From: Sphagnum compactum
Taxonomy: Eukaryota > Bryophyta > Sphagnopsida > Sphagnales
Direction of reading: 5' to 3'
DNA length: 64,000 bases
Assembly: GCA_965153455.1 (NCBI GenBank)
Contig: OZ234504.1
Span: 10,850,001-10,914,000 of the forward strand
The first letter of the stretch is position 1, and each line of letters starts with the position of its first letter. The translations under genes were made by a program, and so were the position numbers. The notes beneath the pieces were generated by a model. The model did not search any database and was not told the origin of the DNA. It saw only the letters and a program-made list of their open reading frames with translations. Of the stretch, positions 1 through 12,240 are shown in pieces.

Positions 1-1384
1 TAGTGAGGGTTTTCCTTGTTAACAAAATCTCCTGCCAAATTTGTTGTAATAGTAGTGGTGTGATATGCTCTTGACACCTTGTGGTTTACAACTACTCAAA
101 TGTGTTCAGCTTTCAACCCTCCAAACAATATTTCTTTGGATATGTTTTCTTTACCCTTACAAATTTAATAGACCTTCTTCTCCCCATATCTACTTAACAG
201 AGAAATCAGATTCCTTGATTCCAAGAAGGATATTACCAATGTCGGTTTGGATGAGTTTAAAACTAATATCAACAATGGTATCAATAGTGATATTGAAGAC
301 TATACTAATCCAGTCCGCTTTTTGGTAATACTTGGCCTAATACCAAGTTGGCCCCAAGACAAGTTTTGGAGAAACTATAGCTCAATTAAACTAGTTTAGT
401 ATTAGAATTTTAGATACCAATTTTACCCATACGAAGGATCCATGCATACCCTTCCCTTGGTTCCTTTTGGTTCTTTCTTTTCAAAATAGGAAAGTGATGT
501 GTAAAGTTCAAAGTTTTTACCTTAGTAGTAGAAGTATAGAAGCAAGGGGTGATTGGAGGTCTTTCTCCTTCCCTCATTTTTGTTGACAATGTATCTCAAG
601 GCACTTCACACTAATTGATTGGGCTAATGCTTGTGACATGCTTTCTTTTGGACATCACACATGACAATTGTAAATTATGCAATGTAATTAAAAAAATTAG
701 AATTTTTTTCCATACCAGTATCTCACCAATTCATAATATGGTAGACTTGACATATAAATCATACTGGTATAAAATTGGTAGTGGTCCCATGGTACCGATT
801 TCCTACTAATAATGAATTTTTGGAGACATACCATGACCAGATTGGGATTAAAAAATACATGTTAACAGACCAATAGTCAATATGACTCTCCTCTAGAAAT
901 TTTGATAATTGCATGGAAATATTTTTAAAGTAATTATATTTGCATTACCTATCTATTCCATAAGAAACATGGTTTGAATCTCAATGATGTTAAGGACTAG
1001 TGTTGGGCAAGAATATTGATTTTAATATCCCAACCCCATGAAGTGATTGGACATCAGTTTTGGTTGCCATCATATAATTACTATACTTTTGGCTAACATT
1101 TTGTTAAGTATAAAGTTGAGTTTATTTGAATCTAAATTGTGATAAATAGTTTTGACTTCCATGGAAAATGAAAAATAGAAGTACAAATTTCTGTTAGATT
1201 TTGCAACATGGTAAAATCTATATTTGTGTCAAAGTTGATGAACATTGATGTGTCTGACCATCCATTAACTTCATGTTAACACAAAGATCACAACAAATTA
1301 AATGGGACACTTGGCTCAATACAGGTGCAGGATAGTGCCCACTGCCCACAAGGAAATTATGTTTGAATTTTTTTAATTATCCCC
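1..1384. other. AT-rich intergenic DNA, no gene seen
   Basis: This stretch is AT-rich with short, interrupted reading frames only. None resembles a family I know, and I see no plausible exon flanked by splice sites. It ends where the fold-back element begins. Confidence 0.6.
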
Positions 1385-2204
1385 AAATTGTGATGAACAT
1401 TTTCAGTATTTTTCTTGTGGTCACCATTTTAAGAAACAAATTGTGGCCCCGTGGTTAGAATCATCCCCTTCAGACCAAAGGTTCAATTTTTTTGTGAAAT
1501 TGTCATTTTCTCTCATGGATGGATGAAAGGAAATTGTAATGCTTGAGCAACTTTTGCAAGCAAATTTCTTTGGGAAGACAAGGACTTGCAACATCCCTAG
1601 CTCAAAGAAAGGGACTTAACCAAGTTTCCCCACCTTCTTTGGGGGAGGAGGGGAACTTGCAACTTCCTAGGGCAAAAGCACCCTCGCTCCATAGGGAAAC
1701 ATCCAAGGCAAATGGGTTTAAGTTTCAAGAAGAAGCATGGTTCCTCTTAGCAAATGGGTCCAAGTACTCTGGGGAAACATGGATCCTTGGAACAAATGAG
1801 TCCAAGTTCGTCAAGGAAACATGCTTAGTTCTTCAAGAAAACATGTGTTTGGGCCTCTTTGTTGTGAGGAAGCATGTTCTCTTAGGGAACTTGGGCCCAT
1901 TTGCCAAGAGGAAGTTGCAAGTCCCTTTTAGAAAAGTTGAGGAAACTTGGTTAATTCCCTTCTTCAGTAGGAAGTTGCAAGTTTCTTGGGGAAGCCTGCA
2001 AGTCCTTGGCTTCCCCAAGAAACTTGCTTGAGGAAATTGCCTACAGAATGCATTTTTTATTTATTCGTCCATGGAAAAAAAATTTGAGAAAGAAAATTAA
2101 ACCCTGAACCTTTGAGATGAAGGGCTGTTTCTAATCATTACACCACGATTTTTTTTCTTAAAATGGTGGTGCAAGGAAGATGCTTAAGATACTCATTGCA
2201 ATTC
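1385..2204. mobile_element. Long imperfect fold-back (inverted-repeat) element
   Basis: The two halves are imperfect reverse complements over nearly their whole length. Matching pairs, outside to inside, include about 1386-1430 with 2157-2204, a tRNA-like stretch about 1448-1487 with 2101-2149, 1611-1629 with 1941-1959, and the block around 1740-1766 with 1887-1915. A perfect 20-base stem with an 11-base loop (1977-1996 and 2008-2027) is nested near the right side. Many arm differences look like C/T or A/G transitions. The left arm carries extra internal copies of a short motif, so the centre drifts. A reading frame of about 160 codons crosses it but is low-complexity and looks incidental. 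It could be a fold-back transposon, two inverted copies of a short element, or a hairpin small-RNA source. Confidence 0.75.
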
Positions 2205-2207
2205 AGG

Positions 2208-3867
2208 TATATATATATATTTTTTTTTTATTTTTAAATTTTTTTTTTTTAATTTTTTGTTGGGTGCAAGATGTGTTAAGCCCAATGCTAGATTTAAATT
2301 GTTGTTCCTATTTATGGTTTGACAAATTGTTGTAGCATGGTGACATGTAGCCTTAATTATGTAATAGAATGCAAAGACAATTCTCACACAGCCATAATGT
2401 CAAAATTACATTTCCTGCACATATTTCATGTTTTACATCATCAAGCCCACCTTTTAAAACATGAAATAGGTCCTCTTCACTTAACCCAAATCCCTCCAAA
2501 CTCTTTGTGTCTACATATAAAGTCTTTGCATTTAAGGCTAAAAGAATTTGAACTGCTAAGTTCCAATATATATTTCAAAAATTCCACAAATTATTTTGAG
2601 GTTTTGTTTTGTTGTTGATGGAGTTGGAGTAGGGTATCTGGCTTGGTTGATGTGTTTTATACAAACCCTATGTTACAATACATTTCCTACCCTTGTGGAA
2701 AGGTGAAACCAAAGTTTTTCATCTTTGTTGGCCTTGCCTACCTAAGGCAAGTATATTGTGTTTAGATTCATAATAGAGTATAGTAGCTTAAGGGATTTTG
2801 GCCCCTAGGTAATAGATCTATTTTTATAGGAGGATCTTTGAAAGATGATATATTGGCTTGTGTTGAAACTTGAGATTAGTTACAGAGTTGTGATATCTTG
2901 AAGGACTTTTTGAAGATTATACTTTTGCATGCTGAAACGTTTGAGTTTTCATAATTCTTCTTTTGCCTTAAGATACTTTTTAGTGTAAATGGCAACCCTT
3001 GTTAATTTTGGATAACCCAATTCTTATATCCATGTTTATCTCTTTTTAAAGGTTGTTTGGAGACTTGGTTCCTGGACTAGGTCATGAAACAACATTGAAT
3101 CAACTGGGATATATTCCTTGATATGTATTAATGTATCTATCTAGACCCCACAATTTGCTTGAAATAAAAATATGACGCAAATCAAGCATGGTTAAGTGTC
3201 ACCAGGACGTGCTCTTGCCACAATTGGATCTTGCCAGAATTGGATCAACGATGAGTGATAGACAACTTGATATTGTCAAGTCCAATATGATGCTGTTATG
3301 GAACTGGAGGTATCAACGTTAGTACCAAGTTGATATCAAGAGTGATACCTCTAATTTTCCTCACATGATAGCAAAATTGCAAATCACGGATTAATGTCTA
3401 CGGGAACCAGGCACATAATAACACCCATCACCACAAACATTTTCTTTCCATGGCCACGCATAACTTAAGACAACCATTGAATTCTCTGCGTACTGAAAGA
3501 ATCAAGTTCTGATAAACCCTAAATACAGAATACAATCTAGAAACATGTCAAGCATCACAAGTGAAGTTGGTGAATTTCGAAGGTGTTTCAAGAACCACAT
3601 ACCAAGCCCTGAAAGAATAAATGGCCAACTTGTTCCATGTCCAGGGGTCCATCAGTGCTGAGTTCAAGAAGCTTTCTTCTATCTGTAGCTTGCTCCTTAA
3701 CTACATTCTTGTGCTTGTCTATGCCTCCTACTCTATCTATCACTTCACTTTGCAGCTTGAAATTCCTTCACAATTGTCAGTTCACCTGTGGCAGCAGCTT
3801 GGATGCTGTTGGGCCAAGAGACAAACGACATGAAGACCTCTTGTGACTGTGATTTCTCAAGATGAGT
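2208..3867. other. AT-rich intergenic DNA with poly-T/TA tract
   Basis: A TA and poly-T tract lies at about 2211-2262. The rest shows no recognisable exon or repeat. The high-coordinate end may include the degraded 3' end of the minus-strand pseudogene that follows. Confidence 0.5.
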
Positions 3868-6042
3868 CTACCCCACGTGCAGTGCATCACTGAAAACCCC
3901 TGCCTCCTGCAGTCCTTGCACAATCACCTGAACAAGAACCCAATCTTACATCATCATCATCTGTCTGAACTCCTCTGAGGACTAAAATTTTGAAAATAAA
4001 GCAGGAACAAATTCACAATATCAAGCTTGTCAGAACAACTATGAAATTAAGTACAAGAGGGTTAAAAGATGTGTTTACCTGTGGGGCATAGATACAGGTT
4101 AAGAGGCCTTTCCTCATCAGCTTCAAGTTCAACTCCTTGTCCATCTAGACAACATGCTCCTTGTACCTATAATGTCAAGGACATGCATTGAGCAGACTCC
4201 CTCTCCTGTCAGGAAATGAGAAGGGGATGAGACAAAGTTGAAATGCAACAAGTTGGTGAAGGGCAGGAGTGGAGCATAGTGTACCAGTGCTGCATCTCTC
4301 CTGTGATCCTGTTGAAGCAATAATGAATGCCTGCAATACAACTCAGAAAACAATGAACAGTAAGAGTGCTATTCCCACCATAGGCTATTAGAAACTACTT
4401 GGAAGCCTTGCATACTGTTATGTCAAACATGGCAAAGAACAGAATGCTTACTACATGATCAAACTCAAGCATTTGCATCCTCCTTAGTAGGTTTGCACCC
4501 ACACCGGTCATGCCAAGAGGTTCGATTTGAAACTTGGTGTATGATTAATGTAGAACTGCTGCCTCCTCAAATTTTATCTCACTGCAATGTGCAAACTCAC
4601 TCACCTTTATAAGACAGACAACTTAGAACCCTAGAACTCAGCTCCTGTCCAAGGGGGAACACCAGATCCCTCACCTGGGTATGTCTGCAGCCAACAAAAC
4701 TAGTTAAGAGTAAACACATAACTCCATTGCAACCAAGAGCACAAACTGATGCCTCAACTTCTTTGAAGAAATGTCTTTGAGTTACAGAAGCTTTCTGTAA
4801 CCCTAACTCAAGCTTTTGTAAACTCAGAGACTTTCTGTAACCCAACTTCTTGCTTGCAAAAGGCTTGTTCTCTCACTTGGGTGTTTTCATGTAGTTGTGC
4901 CACTGATGATCTCCATTGGGCCTCAAGTTTTCCTGGATGCAGGAAGCAGCCGTTTCCATAGGTCAAGAAGTAATTGGGGTTACCATCAGTGGCTTCTTGG
5001 TACAGTCCGAAATAGGTGTCCTTGGTGACATGGTCATAGTTGTTCTTGAACATGGATACCTGCAGCTCTTATAAACAAAGACAGTGAACAACAGATGTAA
5101 GGGTATTGTTTAAGTAGAGACTCTGTGTCAAAAAGAACTCTGGCATCATTCCTTTGTTGCAAAAAGCATTGCACTCCAGAGCAGGTGGCACCAAACAGAT
5201 GACAGAAATGACCAGAAGACTCACTCTCCACTCACCTCACTGAAGGGATCCTTAATGTTGTCACATTCAATAGCACTCTCCTGCATCAGGAACCCCAGTA
5301 TCAAACCGATCAGGTCTAGACTATGTGTGGTTCATCACAGGGCAGAGAGTCAGTGCCAAAGGAAATAAAAAGGAGGACAAAAATGAAAATGAGTATGAAA
5401 GAGACATTGATGCCAATTCCAGATCATGAAGTGCAGGATGTGCTGAATTTCAGAGAAGAAGAGAAAAAGGAGACAAAAGAGCAGAGGGACAACTTCCAGA
5501 ACATGAAGCAATGAAAACTGCCATCTGAAGCTCTTAGGACATGCCAACAAGAATCAGATTCTGCTTTTAGAGCAACAGCACATTGAAAAGGCAATTTTGG
5601 ACTTCTCACATCTTCCGCCATGAACTCAACTTACATAACTTGGGAAACCACCATATCCATGTCAGCTGCTACATCTTGTAGCAGACATCACAGTGAATAT
5701 TCTGCAGCACCAGGTGAAGCAACTCATCAGTGTCAAGATGAATTATCCAATCCATACCTGCTTCCTGCTCTCACATAGTGAACCCCCATGAAGGATCATT
5801 AGGCAGTTTTCTGTTGGGGTACAATCCTTGCAAACAAAATGATGCAATCTCATCTTGATTCAAGAGGACCTGAAGAGGTGATCCCTGAGCGTCACTCGCT
5901 GGTTCTTAACACAGAAAACAGTGCTGAAATGAGGGGAACACTGCTGTGTCTTGTGTTGTTGAGGTCCACAGCTTACCCTAGCAAAAACAATGGCCATTTC
6001 TATATTGAGGGACTGCTTCACAAAAAGCTTGTAGTTATGGGG
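3868..6042 (-). pseudogene. Multi-exon pseudogene of a plant glycosyltransferase-like (GT92/DUF23-type) protein
   Basis: Eight relic exons lie in order on the minus strand: 6042-5977 ([17 protein letters not shown]), 5757-5635 (WIIHLDTDELLH, an acidic metal-binding type motif), 5280-5236 (CDNIKDPFSE), 5059-4876 ([18 protein letters not shown], then WHNYMKTPK), about 4545-4450 (DRCGCKPTKED, then MLEFDHV), 4330-4275 (AFIIAST, then EMQHWY), 4168-4079 (LNLKLMRKG) and 3927-3868. Several still have AG and GT borders, for example around 5236-5280. The copy is broken: in-frame stops at 5688-5690 (TGA), 4873-4875 (TGA) and 4145-4147 (TAG where the family has Trp), plus frameshifts within the relic exons at 5757-5635, 5059-4876, 4545-4450 and 4330-4275. 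Retained introns indicate a duplicated, not retrotransposed, copy. The family assignment rests on remembered conserved blocks. The N-terminal exons were not found. Confidence 0.82.
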
Positions 6043-7679
6043 CTTAAAAAATAACCCTGACAACCAAGTTTCATTCCAAATATGATTGCACAAAACATGT
6101 GTCTGTTCAGATGCTTCCATCTTTCTTTATTCAAATATAATACAAACATGCAACACCAATATTATCTCCTAACAGTATCAATTGATCAGGACTCTGAGCC
6201 ACTAACGCATGTTGTCCCCCCTGCTAGGAAAACTATTAATGTGGTTGCAGAGAGAAAATCCATAAACATGCTGTGTCAGTTCTTACCAAACCAAAACAGT
6301 TACAACAATATACTCATATGCATATTGCAGAGAAAAACTCCAAAAAGACACGCTAAAGGTAACCATTGTGTCAGTTCCAGTCAAACTAAAACACAGATGA
6401 CACAACGATTACAGTCACAACCTTCATTGTATCACACACAAAAGGATCAGACCATCAACTTCATCATGAATGTGGCAATAACTAGCTGCCATTACTGTCC
6501 AGTGACTTTGTCAGCTCCCAACAGTGCATGGCAAGAAATTATAAAGAAAACAAGCATAGTAAGTTTCTGTCCCAATTCTGGAAGCAAATGGCAAGACTCA
6601 GTCATGGTGTTGGCTAGCACAACAATAACAAGTGAAGGCATAACCATCAACCCTAACTTCCAGTCTAGCTAGAAAAAGCATGGCAAAATGCCAAACCTTT
6701 TTGCCTGCTTATCTCCCAGCTCCTTGATGCAATGAGTCACCATCATGCCCTGCATTCATTCACATACAACTTCATTCTCCAATCTGTGCCTGAAAAAGAG
6801 TATCAACTGTAACACAATGTGTCCAAAACTGCTGCAAACCAGATTCATAGATCATTCACAGATTTGAACAAAATATCTCAGACTAGTGTTCAGTCTACAT
6901 GGGTATAACTATGAAGGCACTAACCAGTTGACTGCAAGTGGTAGTAAAGCTGTGGTAGAATCTGCTCTAGCCCTGCTGATGTGCTTGTGGTTATTGAAAT
7001 CTGCAACCACATCTCATTTCCACACCAATCCATACAAGCAATTTCCTCCTCAGATGAACTTCACTGAAAAATCCTTCTTGGAGACCATGAGATCCAGCCA
7101 AGGAGGAGGAGGAGAATGATCCAATAAACAGATTATCAAGTTTACACAAATGAGAAGAAGATTCCTGAAACCACATCATGGTTTCAGGAATGTGAGGGAG
7201 TTTACCATGGGCGTGGCATTTGCATTGAGCATGGCATACTGCAGTTCTGCATGATGTGGGAAACCCACCACACCACTTCAATCCAACTGGTTGGCACAAT
7301 CTGAATTGGCAACAGCATGGCCACCTTTAAGCAAGCTAAGCAAGTCAAGCTGCACACCAGGGAGACTAGAGTTGTCACCTGCAAGCTGGCCAATGCAGAC
7401 CGGATCCACTAATCCCCCCTCTTCTCCATTCCAACAGAAATGCAAACAGGGCTAATGTCAAAGGCAGTCCTGTCAAGACAAAAAGTAATCCTGAGGATGG
7501 TGATTGAGTCCCCACAACAGCTTGGGACCCATAAACCTCCTACCATCTATCAATTCACATAGCTACCAACCTTACCAACCCTTTTGGTGACCAAAAACCA
7601 CCCTCCCCTTTCTGTCAAGAAGAAAACAGATTCTATGGCTTTCCAAGACCTTCCCCATAAACACACATACATACCTAGT
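6043..7679. other. Unassigned region, possibly upstream part of the pseudogene
   Basis: Base composition resembles the adjacent pseudogene, and N-terminal relic exons on the minus strand may lie here, but I could not recognise any. A plus-strand frame of 196 codons at 6082-6672 is Thr/Ser/Gln-rich, without domain resemblance, and is probably chance. A short hairpin sits at 7161-7191. Confidence 0.4.
7161..7191. repeat. Perfect 13-bp inverted repeat (hairpin)
   Basis: ATTCCTGAAACCA at 7161-7173 is the exact reverse complement of 7179-7191, with a five-base loop. No coding context explains it. It may be a chance palindrome or a remnant of a small inverted repeat. Confidence 0.7.
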
Positions 7680-8000
7680 ACACATAACACCCATCCACCC
7701 AAAACTCAAAAAACCAATCACACCCCAATACTACACACACACCCCATCCATCTAAAACTCCAAAAAACCAACTCCAAACACACCTAGATACTACACATAC
7801 ACCATCCACCCAAAACTCAAAAAACCAACTCCAAACACACCTACACACTACAAACAAACCATCCACCTAAAATTCAAACACACCTACATGCTATACACAC
7901 ACTGTCCACGCAAAACTCCCAAAACCAACTCCAAACACACCTAGATACTACACACAGACCATCCGCCCAAAACTCAAACAAAAGAACTCCAATCACACGC
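7680..8000. repeat. CA-rich minisatellite, ~58-bp unit
   Basis: About five to six diverged copies of a unit of roughly 58 bases are arranged head to tail. Each has a CCATCCACCCAAAACTC-like start, an ACTCCAAACACACC middle and a CTACACACAC-like end. The copies differ by small indels. The array ends about 350 bases upstream of the peptide deformylase start codon. Confidence 0.85.
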
Positions 8001-8139
8001 ACACACTCAGCCTACTACCCTCAACCAAAAACAAACAAACAAACAACCGAAACTGGAATTGACAGCTCTGCAAATGATTCTGTCCAAAAATCGAGAAATA
8101 ATCAAACAAAAAATAGAGAAGAAATGTTTTGTTCTATCC

Positions 8140-8152
8140 AGCGGTATAAAGT
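8140..8152 (+). promoter_or_regulatory. Possible TATA box of the deformylase gene
   Basis: TATAAA at 8145-8150 lies about 200 bases before the start codon of the deformylase gene, a reasonable distance for a core promoter with a short 5' leader. It is an isolated motif match with no transcript evidence. Confidence 0.3.
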
Positions 8153-8352
8153 ACCTCTTGCAAGGTTTTTTTCTTTGCATTTGAAAGCAGCTACTCAACA
8201 GCACGGAAGAGTCTTTCGTCAAATACAAGATACCTTCCGCCATTCGCCTGCAGAAGAGCGTTTTATGGTTCTTCGATTTTGTTAACACCTAGTAAAATTG
8301 TTCCTCTGTGGGAGAGAGATAGCGAGGAGCGCGGGGCACGAAGAGGAAGAAG

Positions 8353-11300
8353 ATGCAAGGAACAGTTGGGGGTTCTTGGCGCCCCTGCACGGCTTTGCTT
8401 CATCAATCCGGCTTCTGTGTTGCTAAAGGATTGGGCTTCGCGCGCTTCTCTTCCTTCCCTGATCTTCATCGCCGCTGGTATCGAAGCCATGTGCGGGAAG
8501 ATGTGCGTAGATGTGGAGTTTGTTCCTCAGTGTGGGGTCAAACGGACATGAAAAAGCTTGGGGTAGGGTTTGAGGCATGGCGTAAGAGGTTGCCGAGAAG
8601 AGAGTTGCTGTCGACTGTTGTGGCGGCCAGACGGAGCGTACTCCATGAGCTGCAGAGCTTCAGAAATGATGAAGCAGATTATTGTAAGCAAGCCTTTTTT
8701 CTCACTTTCTCCCAAAATTAAAAAAAATAACAAAATTCCCGGAAGGAATTGCTGTGGTAGTTGTGCCGGAGAGTGAGGAAACTACGATTGCGACCGTGAG
8801 TGCCACAATTAGACTTATTTCCTCTTCTCCTCCTCACAAGATGGTATTGAGAATTGCTTGAAGAGAGTGGCCATCATCTCTGAACCACCAAAAAAAAGAG
8901 AGGAGAATCAACAAAACGTGTCTATGTACCAGTGCATGGATTGATCCTGCATCTGACACTCCTATGCACACACACACACACACATACATTCTCTCTCTTG
9001 CTCTGTCCAAACTCTGCAGGAACAAGGAGCAATGTAATCTGATGATGGTATTTTGCGGCAATGGAGTCATGAACTTGTGATGCTGTGTTCCTTGGATCTT
9101 GTGAAAGGAGATGTGGAAATATGGTGACCTGTGCTTTTCTTCTGTTGGTGCAGCTGGTCAGATAGAGTATGAATCACCGTTGCAGGTAGTCTTATATCCA
9201 GATCCAAGGTTGCGGGCAAAGAACAAAATAATCAATGTTTTTGATGAGAAGCTTCAACAGCTTGTTCAAGAAATGTTTGATATTATGTACAAGTGAGTAT
9301 CTCTCTTGCTACTCAGTCTCAAGTCTGACATGTCTGTCAATCCCAGGCAAGACAAATCTTACAGGTTGTAGCAATTGTCATGGCAGCTCAAAATTGCTAT
9401 CTGTGATTGTCTGACACTTTGTGAATGGCTCTCATAATGTTCTGACTGCACTCATTGTCTTGTTACCTTTGAATTGTTGTTGTGAAGATTTATCTGCAAT
9501 TTCATCAATATGAGGTTGTTGTAAATTTGTTCTTATGGTTTTGTTTTCAATGTACGGGTAGTCAAGGCTAGTTCTGCAGATCCTTGACATCACCCAGAAA
9601 GATGATGTCATCTACAAAGAATGCCTGGAGATGAGACCAGAAAACTATTCAAAATGCTTAGCTCATGGTTCATGTTGTGAAAAGAACCATGAAGTTTGCT
9701 TGGTTTAAGAATTTGCCTAGTGGAAGAATTTCTAAGTTTCCTGATGTGCATGCTCAAAAGTTGAACTACAACTGTGTGTCCTTGATGCAGCAAGTAGCAT
9801 GGCCAGAAGAAGGCTCCAGATATTTCTTGACATGTTTTAAAGAGGCATACATGGGTGATGACTGTAATACTTGCAGTGCTCTGAGATTTTGGTTATAAAA
9901 TATGTGGGGAATGGTACAGGACTGATGGAGTGGGTCTGGCAGCACCACAAGTTGGGGTGAATGTGAGGCTCATGGTGTACAACCCTGTGGGAGAGAGAGG
10001 TCAAGGGGAGGAGTATGTCCTTGTCAACCCTCAAATTGTCAAGTATGGGAAGAACCAAGATGTATTTGCTGAAGGTTGCTTGTCATTTCCTACTTTTGGA
10101 TCTGACCCAAAAAAGGCACCTACAATAGAAGCTGATGTAGAGGTTGGATTTCTGACATATAGCTTCCCATCCCCAGCCCCCCCCCGCCCAACCTGCACCA
10201 AAACCTCATGGCAGAAAAAGATGAAGTCCTGTCAATTGTTCTTGGCACATAAAGCTTGTGTTCTTCTGTTTAGGTTTTATTGAGAAATATTATGTCCATG
10301 CAATTACATTTTGAAGTAACGTAATCATATATGTTGAAGGGTAGCAAATAGACATTAAATTTGCACAGTTTGAGTATGTCTTTGAGGATTTATTCTATTT
10401 CTTTGTTGATATATCTTGTGTACAAGCTGTTGGTGGCATGTAATGGTGGTGGGGTCTCTTTGCAGCGACCCAAGTCAGTGAGGGTGGAAGCTCAAGACAT
10501 TAAGGGGAAAAAGTTTGCCATGACTTTGAAGGAATGGCAGGCTCGCATTTTCCAGCATGAGTATGACCACCTTGAGGTACCTATTTTCTGATTTTGCTGG
10601 CCTGCTCCTATTCTAAAGAACAGTGACCATGGAATTTGTAGGTTTCAGAAGGAGGCGTAGGTTCTTGTTGAAGGTTTAAATGAATTGACTTATTGTGATT
10701 GAGTTGGCATTGGACATGCTGATTGTTAAGTAATATGATGAGGGTTGTCCAGACACAAACAGCTAATGATATCATTGGAACCCCCCTTTGAGGATTAATG
10801 TTTGTTTGCATACGGGTCTCTCCCTTTCCTTTGCGTCTGGACTCACATGTGTTGGTTGGGTACATCATCACCAGTAGCTCATTATCAGTTCTACTCAGCA
10901 AAGATAGGTGAGAACATAAGACTGTTTGGTGCCCTTTGGACTGGCAGGGCACTCTGTATTTTGACAGGATGTCTCCTGAAGTTCTTGACAGTATTCAACT
11001 TGACCTTAAGGTCATTTTCTTCACCTCTTCTTTGGGTTACTGTGTTGTATGCTTCTTAAGGCGTTAGAGCAGCTCAATTGTTTACTGTCTTCTACAAATT
11101 TCCCTCTCCTAACTGTTGTTGCTGCCAGACTTGAGAAGTTGAGGTGTCTTTGAAAGTCTTCCTGAACAGTATTACATTTGATTCAAAGTATATGGGAGTT
11201 TGACTTCTTATCGGTCTCATATGACTCCGTGTTAGGCATGAGGGAGACTGTATGAGGAAATTTTTGTCTTGTGGGAGAGATTTGCCTGTAATCTTGGGTT

Positions 11301-11413
11301 GAGATACAGAGTTTTTTATGCGTTTTCTCACTGTTGAGCTGCAGAAGCTGGAGGAACTGTACGAACAGAGGACTGGCCTTCCTGCTCCTGAAAAAATCAG
11401 CAACAAAAAATAG
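8353..11413 (+). CDS. PDF1B: Peptide deformylase, organelle type (PDF1B-like)
   Basis: Removes the formyl group from the N-terminal methionine of proteins made in chloroplasts or mitochondria. Six exons: 8353-8683, 9154-9292, 9920-10142, 10466-10576, 10948-11010 and 11345-11413. All joins are GT-AG and keep frame, giving about 311 residues. The three metal-site motifs are intact: GVGLAAPQ at about 160-167, EGCLSFP at 208-214 (Cys210) and QHEYDHLE at 261-268 (His262, His266, catalytic Glu263). Residues 1-110 (exon 1) are basic and Ser/Arg-rich without conserved motifs, as expected of a transit peptide. The ATG at 8353 is the first in frame that gives such a leader. The C-terminal helix ends with the family-like RTGLPAPE. 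Oddity: 17 residues separate EGCLSFP from ERPKSV-type sequence, about ten more than I recall for plant PDF1B, encoded in exon 3 (10103-10142). PDF1B rather than PDF1A is inferred from similarity. Confidence 0.93.
8959..8984. repeat. (CA)n microsatellite in deformylase intron 1
   Basis: An uninterrupted run of about nine CA units lies in the first intron of the deformylase gene. It is an ordinary simple repeat. Confidence 0.85.
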
Positions 11414-12029
11414 TGCAGGTTTTAGATACTTGTCTTGCCTTAGCTACTTTTACCCATTTTTATGTGGGATTGATTCGTGTGCTTCAAGTGTGACAAAAAG
11501 TGTGCATGGGCTGTAGACTGTCAAACCCATAACCTGCCTATGAGCCCTACACTCTACATCTTTGTACCAAACACTGGGCATAATGTCAAAAACCACTTTT
11601 GACACAGAGATAGATGTCCATTCCTGCAAACAATTTGAGAGATAACACCATTCCAGATTTGATAATCATGGAATTTGGTTCACGTTGTAAGGCACAATAG
11701 CAAAATCCTCCCCACCCAAAGTCATGATCTTCTATTCTCAATTTGTTCACAGCAACAACTATCCTGACAATTTCAGTAGAGCTTGCAATCAGCTTTTATC
11801 CTTCAATTTTTTATCACCTCCCTAGTCAGAATAAATGTACTGCTGAGTTCTGCAGATGTATGAGGCTGGTTAATGTAGAAACAATTGTATATGGTATGCT
11901 CATCATTTGGTATCGTTGAGAATACTATTTACATTCTGATAAGCTACATTTCTTCACAGAAATTCAGGACAGAGATTTTGTATGATGGTTTTGACAAAAC
12001 CTTGGGCAGATTATTATATACTTACCTAG
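11414..12029. other. 3' flank of the deformylase gene
   Basis: This presumably contains the 3' UTR and terminator region of the deformylase transcript. I see no clean polyadenylation signal I would defend and no further exon. Confidence 0.4.
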
Positions 12030-12240
12030 ACTGACTGTTGGGTAGTCACAGAAGCTTATCACTGCTATCTATGATGAAGGTGATCGGTCTGATGCTTTGT
12101 GAGCAACTCTCATAAGGTTAGGACTACTCTAATTGTTGCATTACCTTCAAATTCTTGTTGTGGAGATTGCTCTGCAAAGTCATAGATTGATGATTGGGTC
12201 TTGTTTGTCTGTTGCCATGACATCACCAAGGGTGTGCTTT
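12030..12240 (+). repeat. Diverged copy of deformylase intron 2 sequence
   Basis: The stretch around 12058-12190 matches about 9389-9510 inside intron 2 of the deformylase gene. Shared order includes a GCTATCT-TGTGA-like segment, a CTTTGTGA-CTCTCATAA segment, a TTACCTT-AATT-TTGTTGTG segment and a nearby GACATCACC. It may be a dispersed repeat with one copy in the intron, or a partial local duplication. No exon copy is visible with it. Confidence 0.6.

Noticed and set aside
1543-2031. 162-codon open frame
   Set aside because: It lies wholly inside the fold-back element, and its protein is a product of the repeated motif; it begins at a TTG.
6082-6672. 196-codon plus-strand open frame
   Set aside because: Composition is Thr/Ser/Gln/Asn-rich, with no domain, splice or family support; it lies opposite pseudogene-type sequence.
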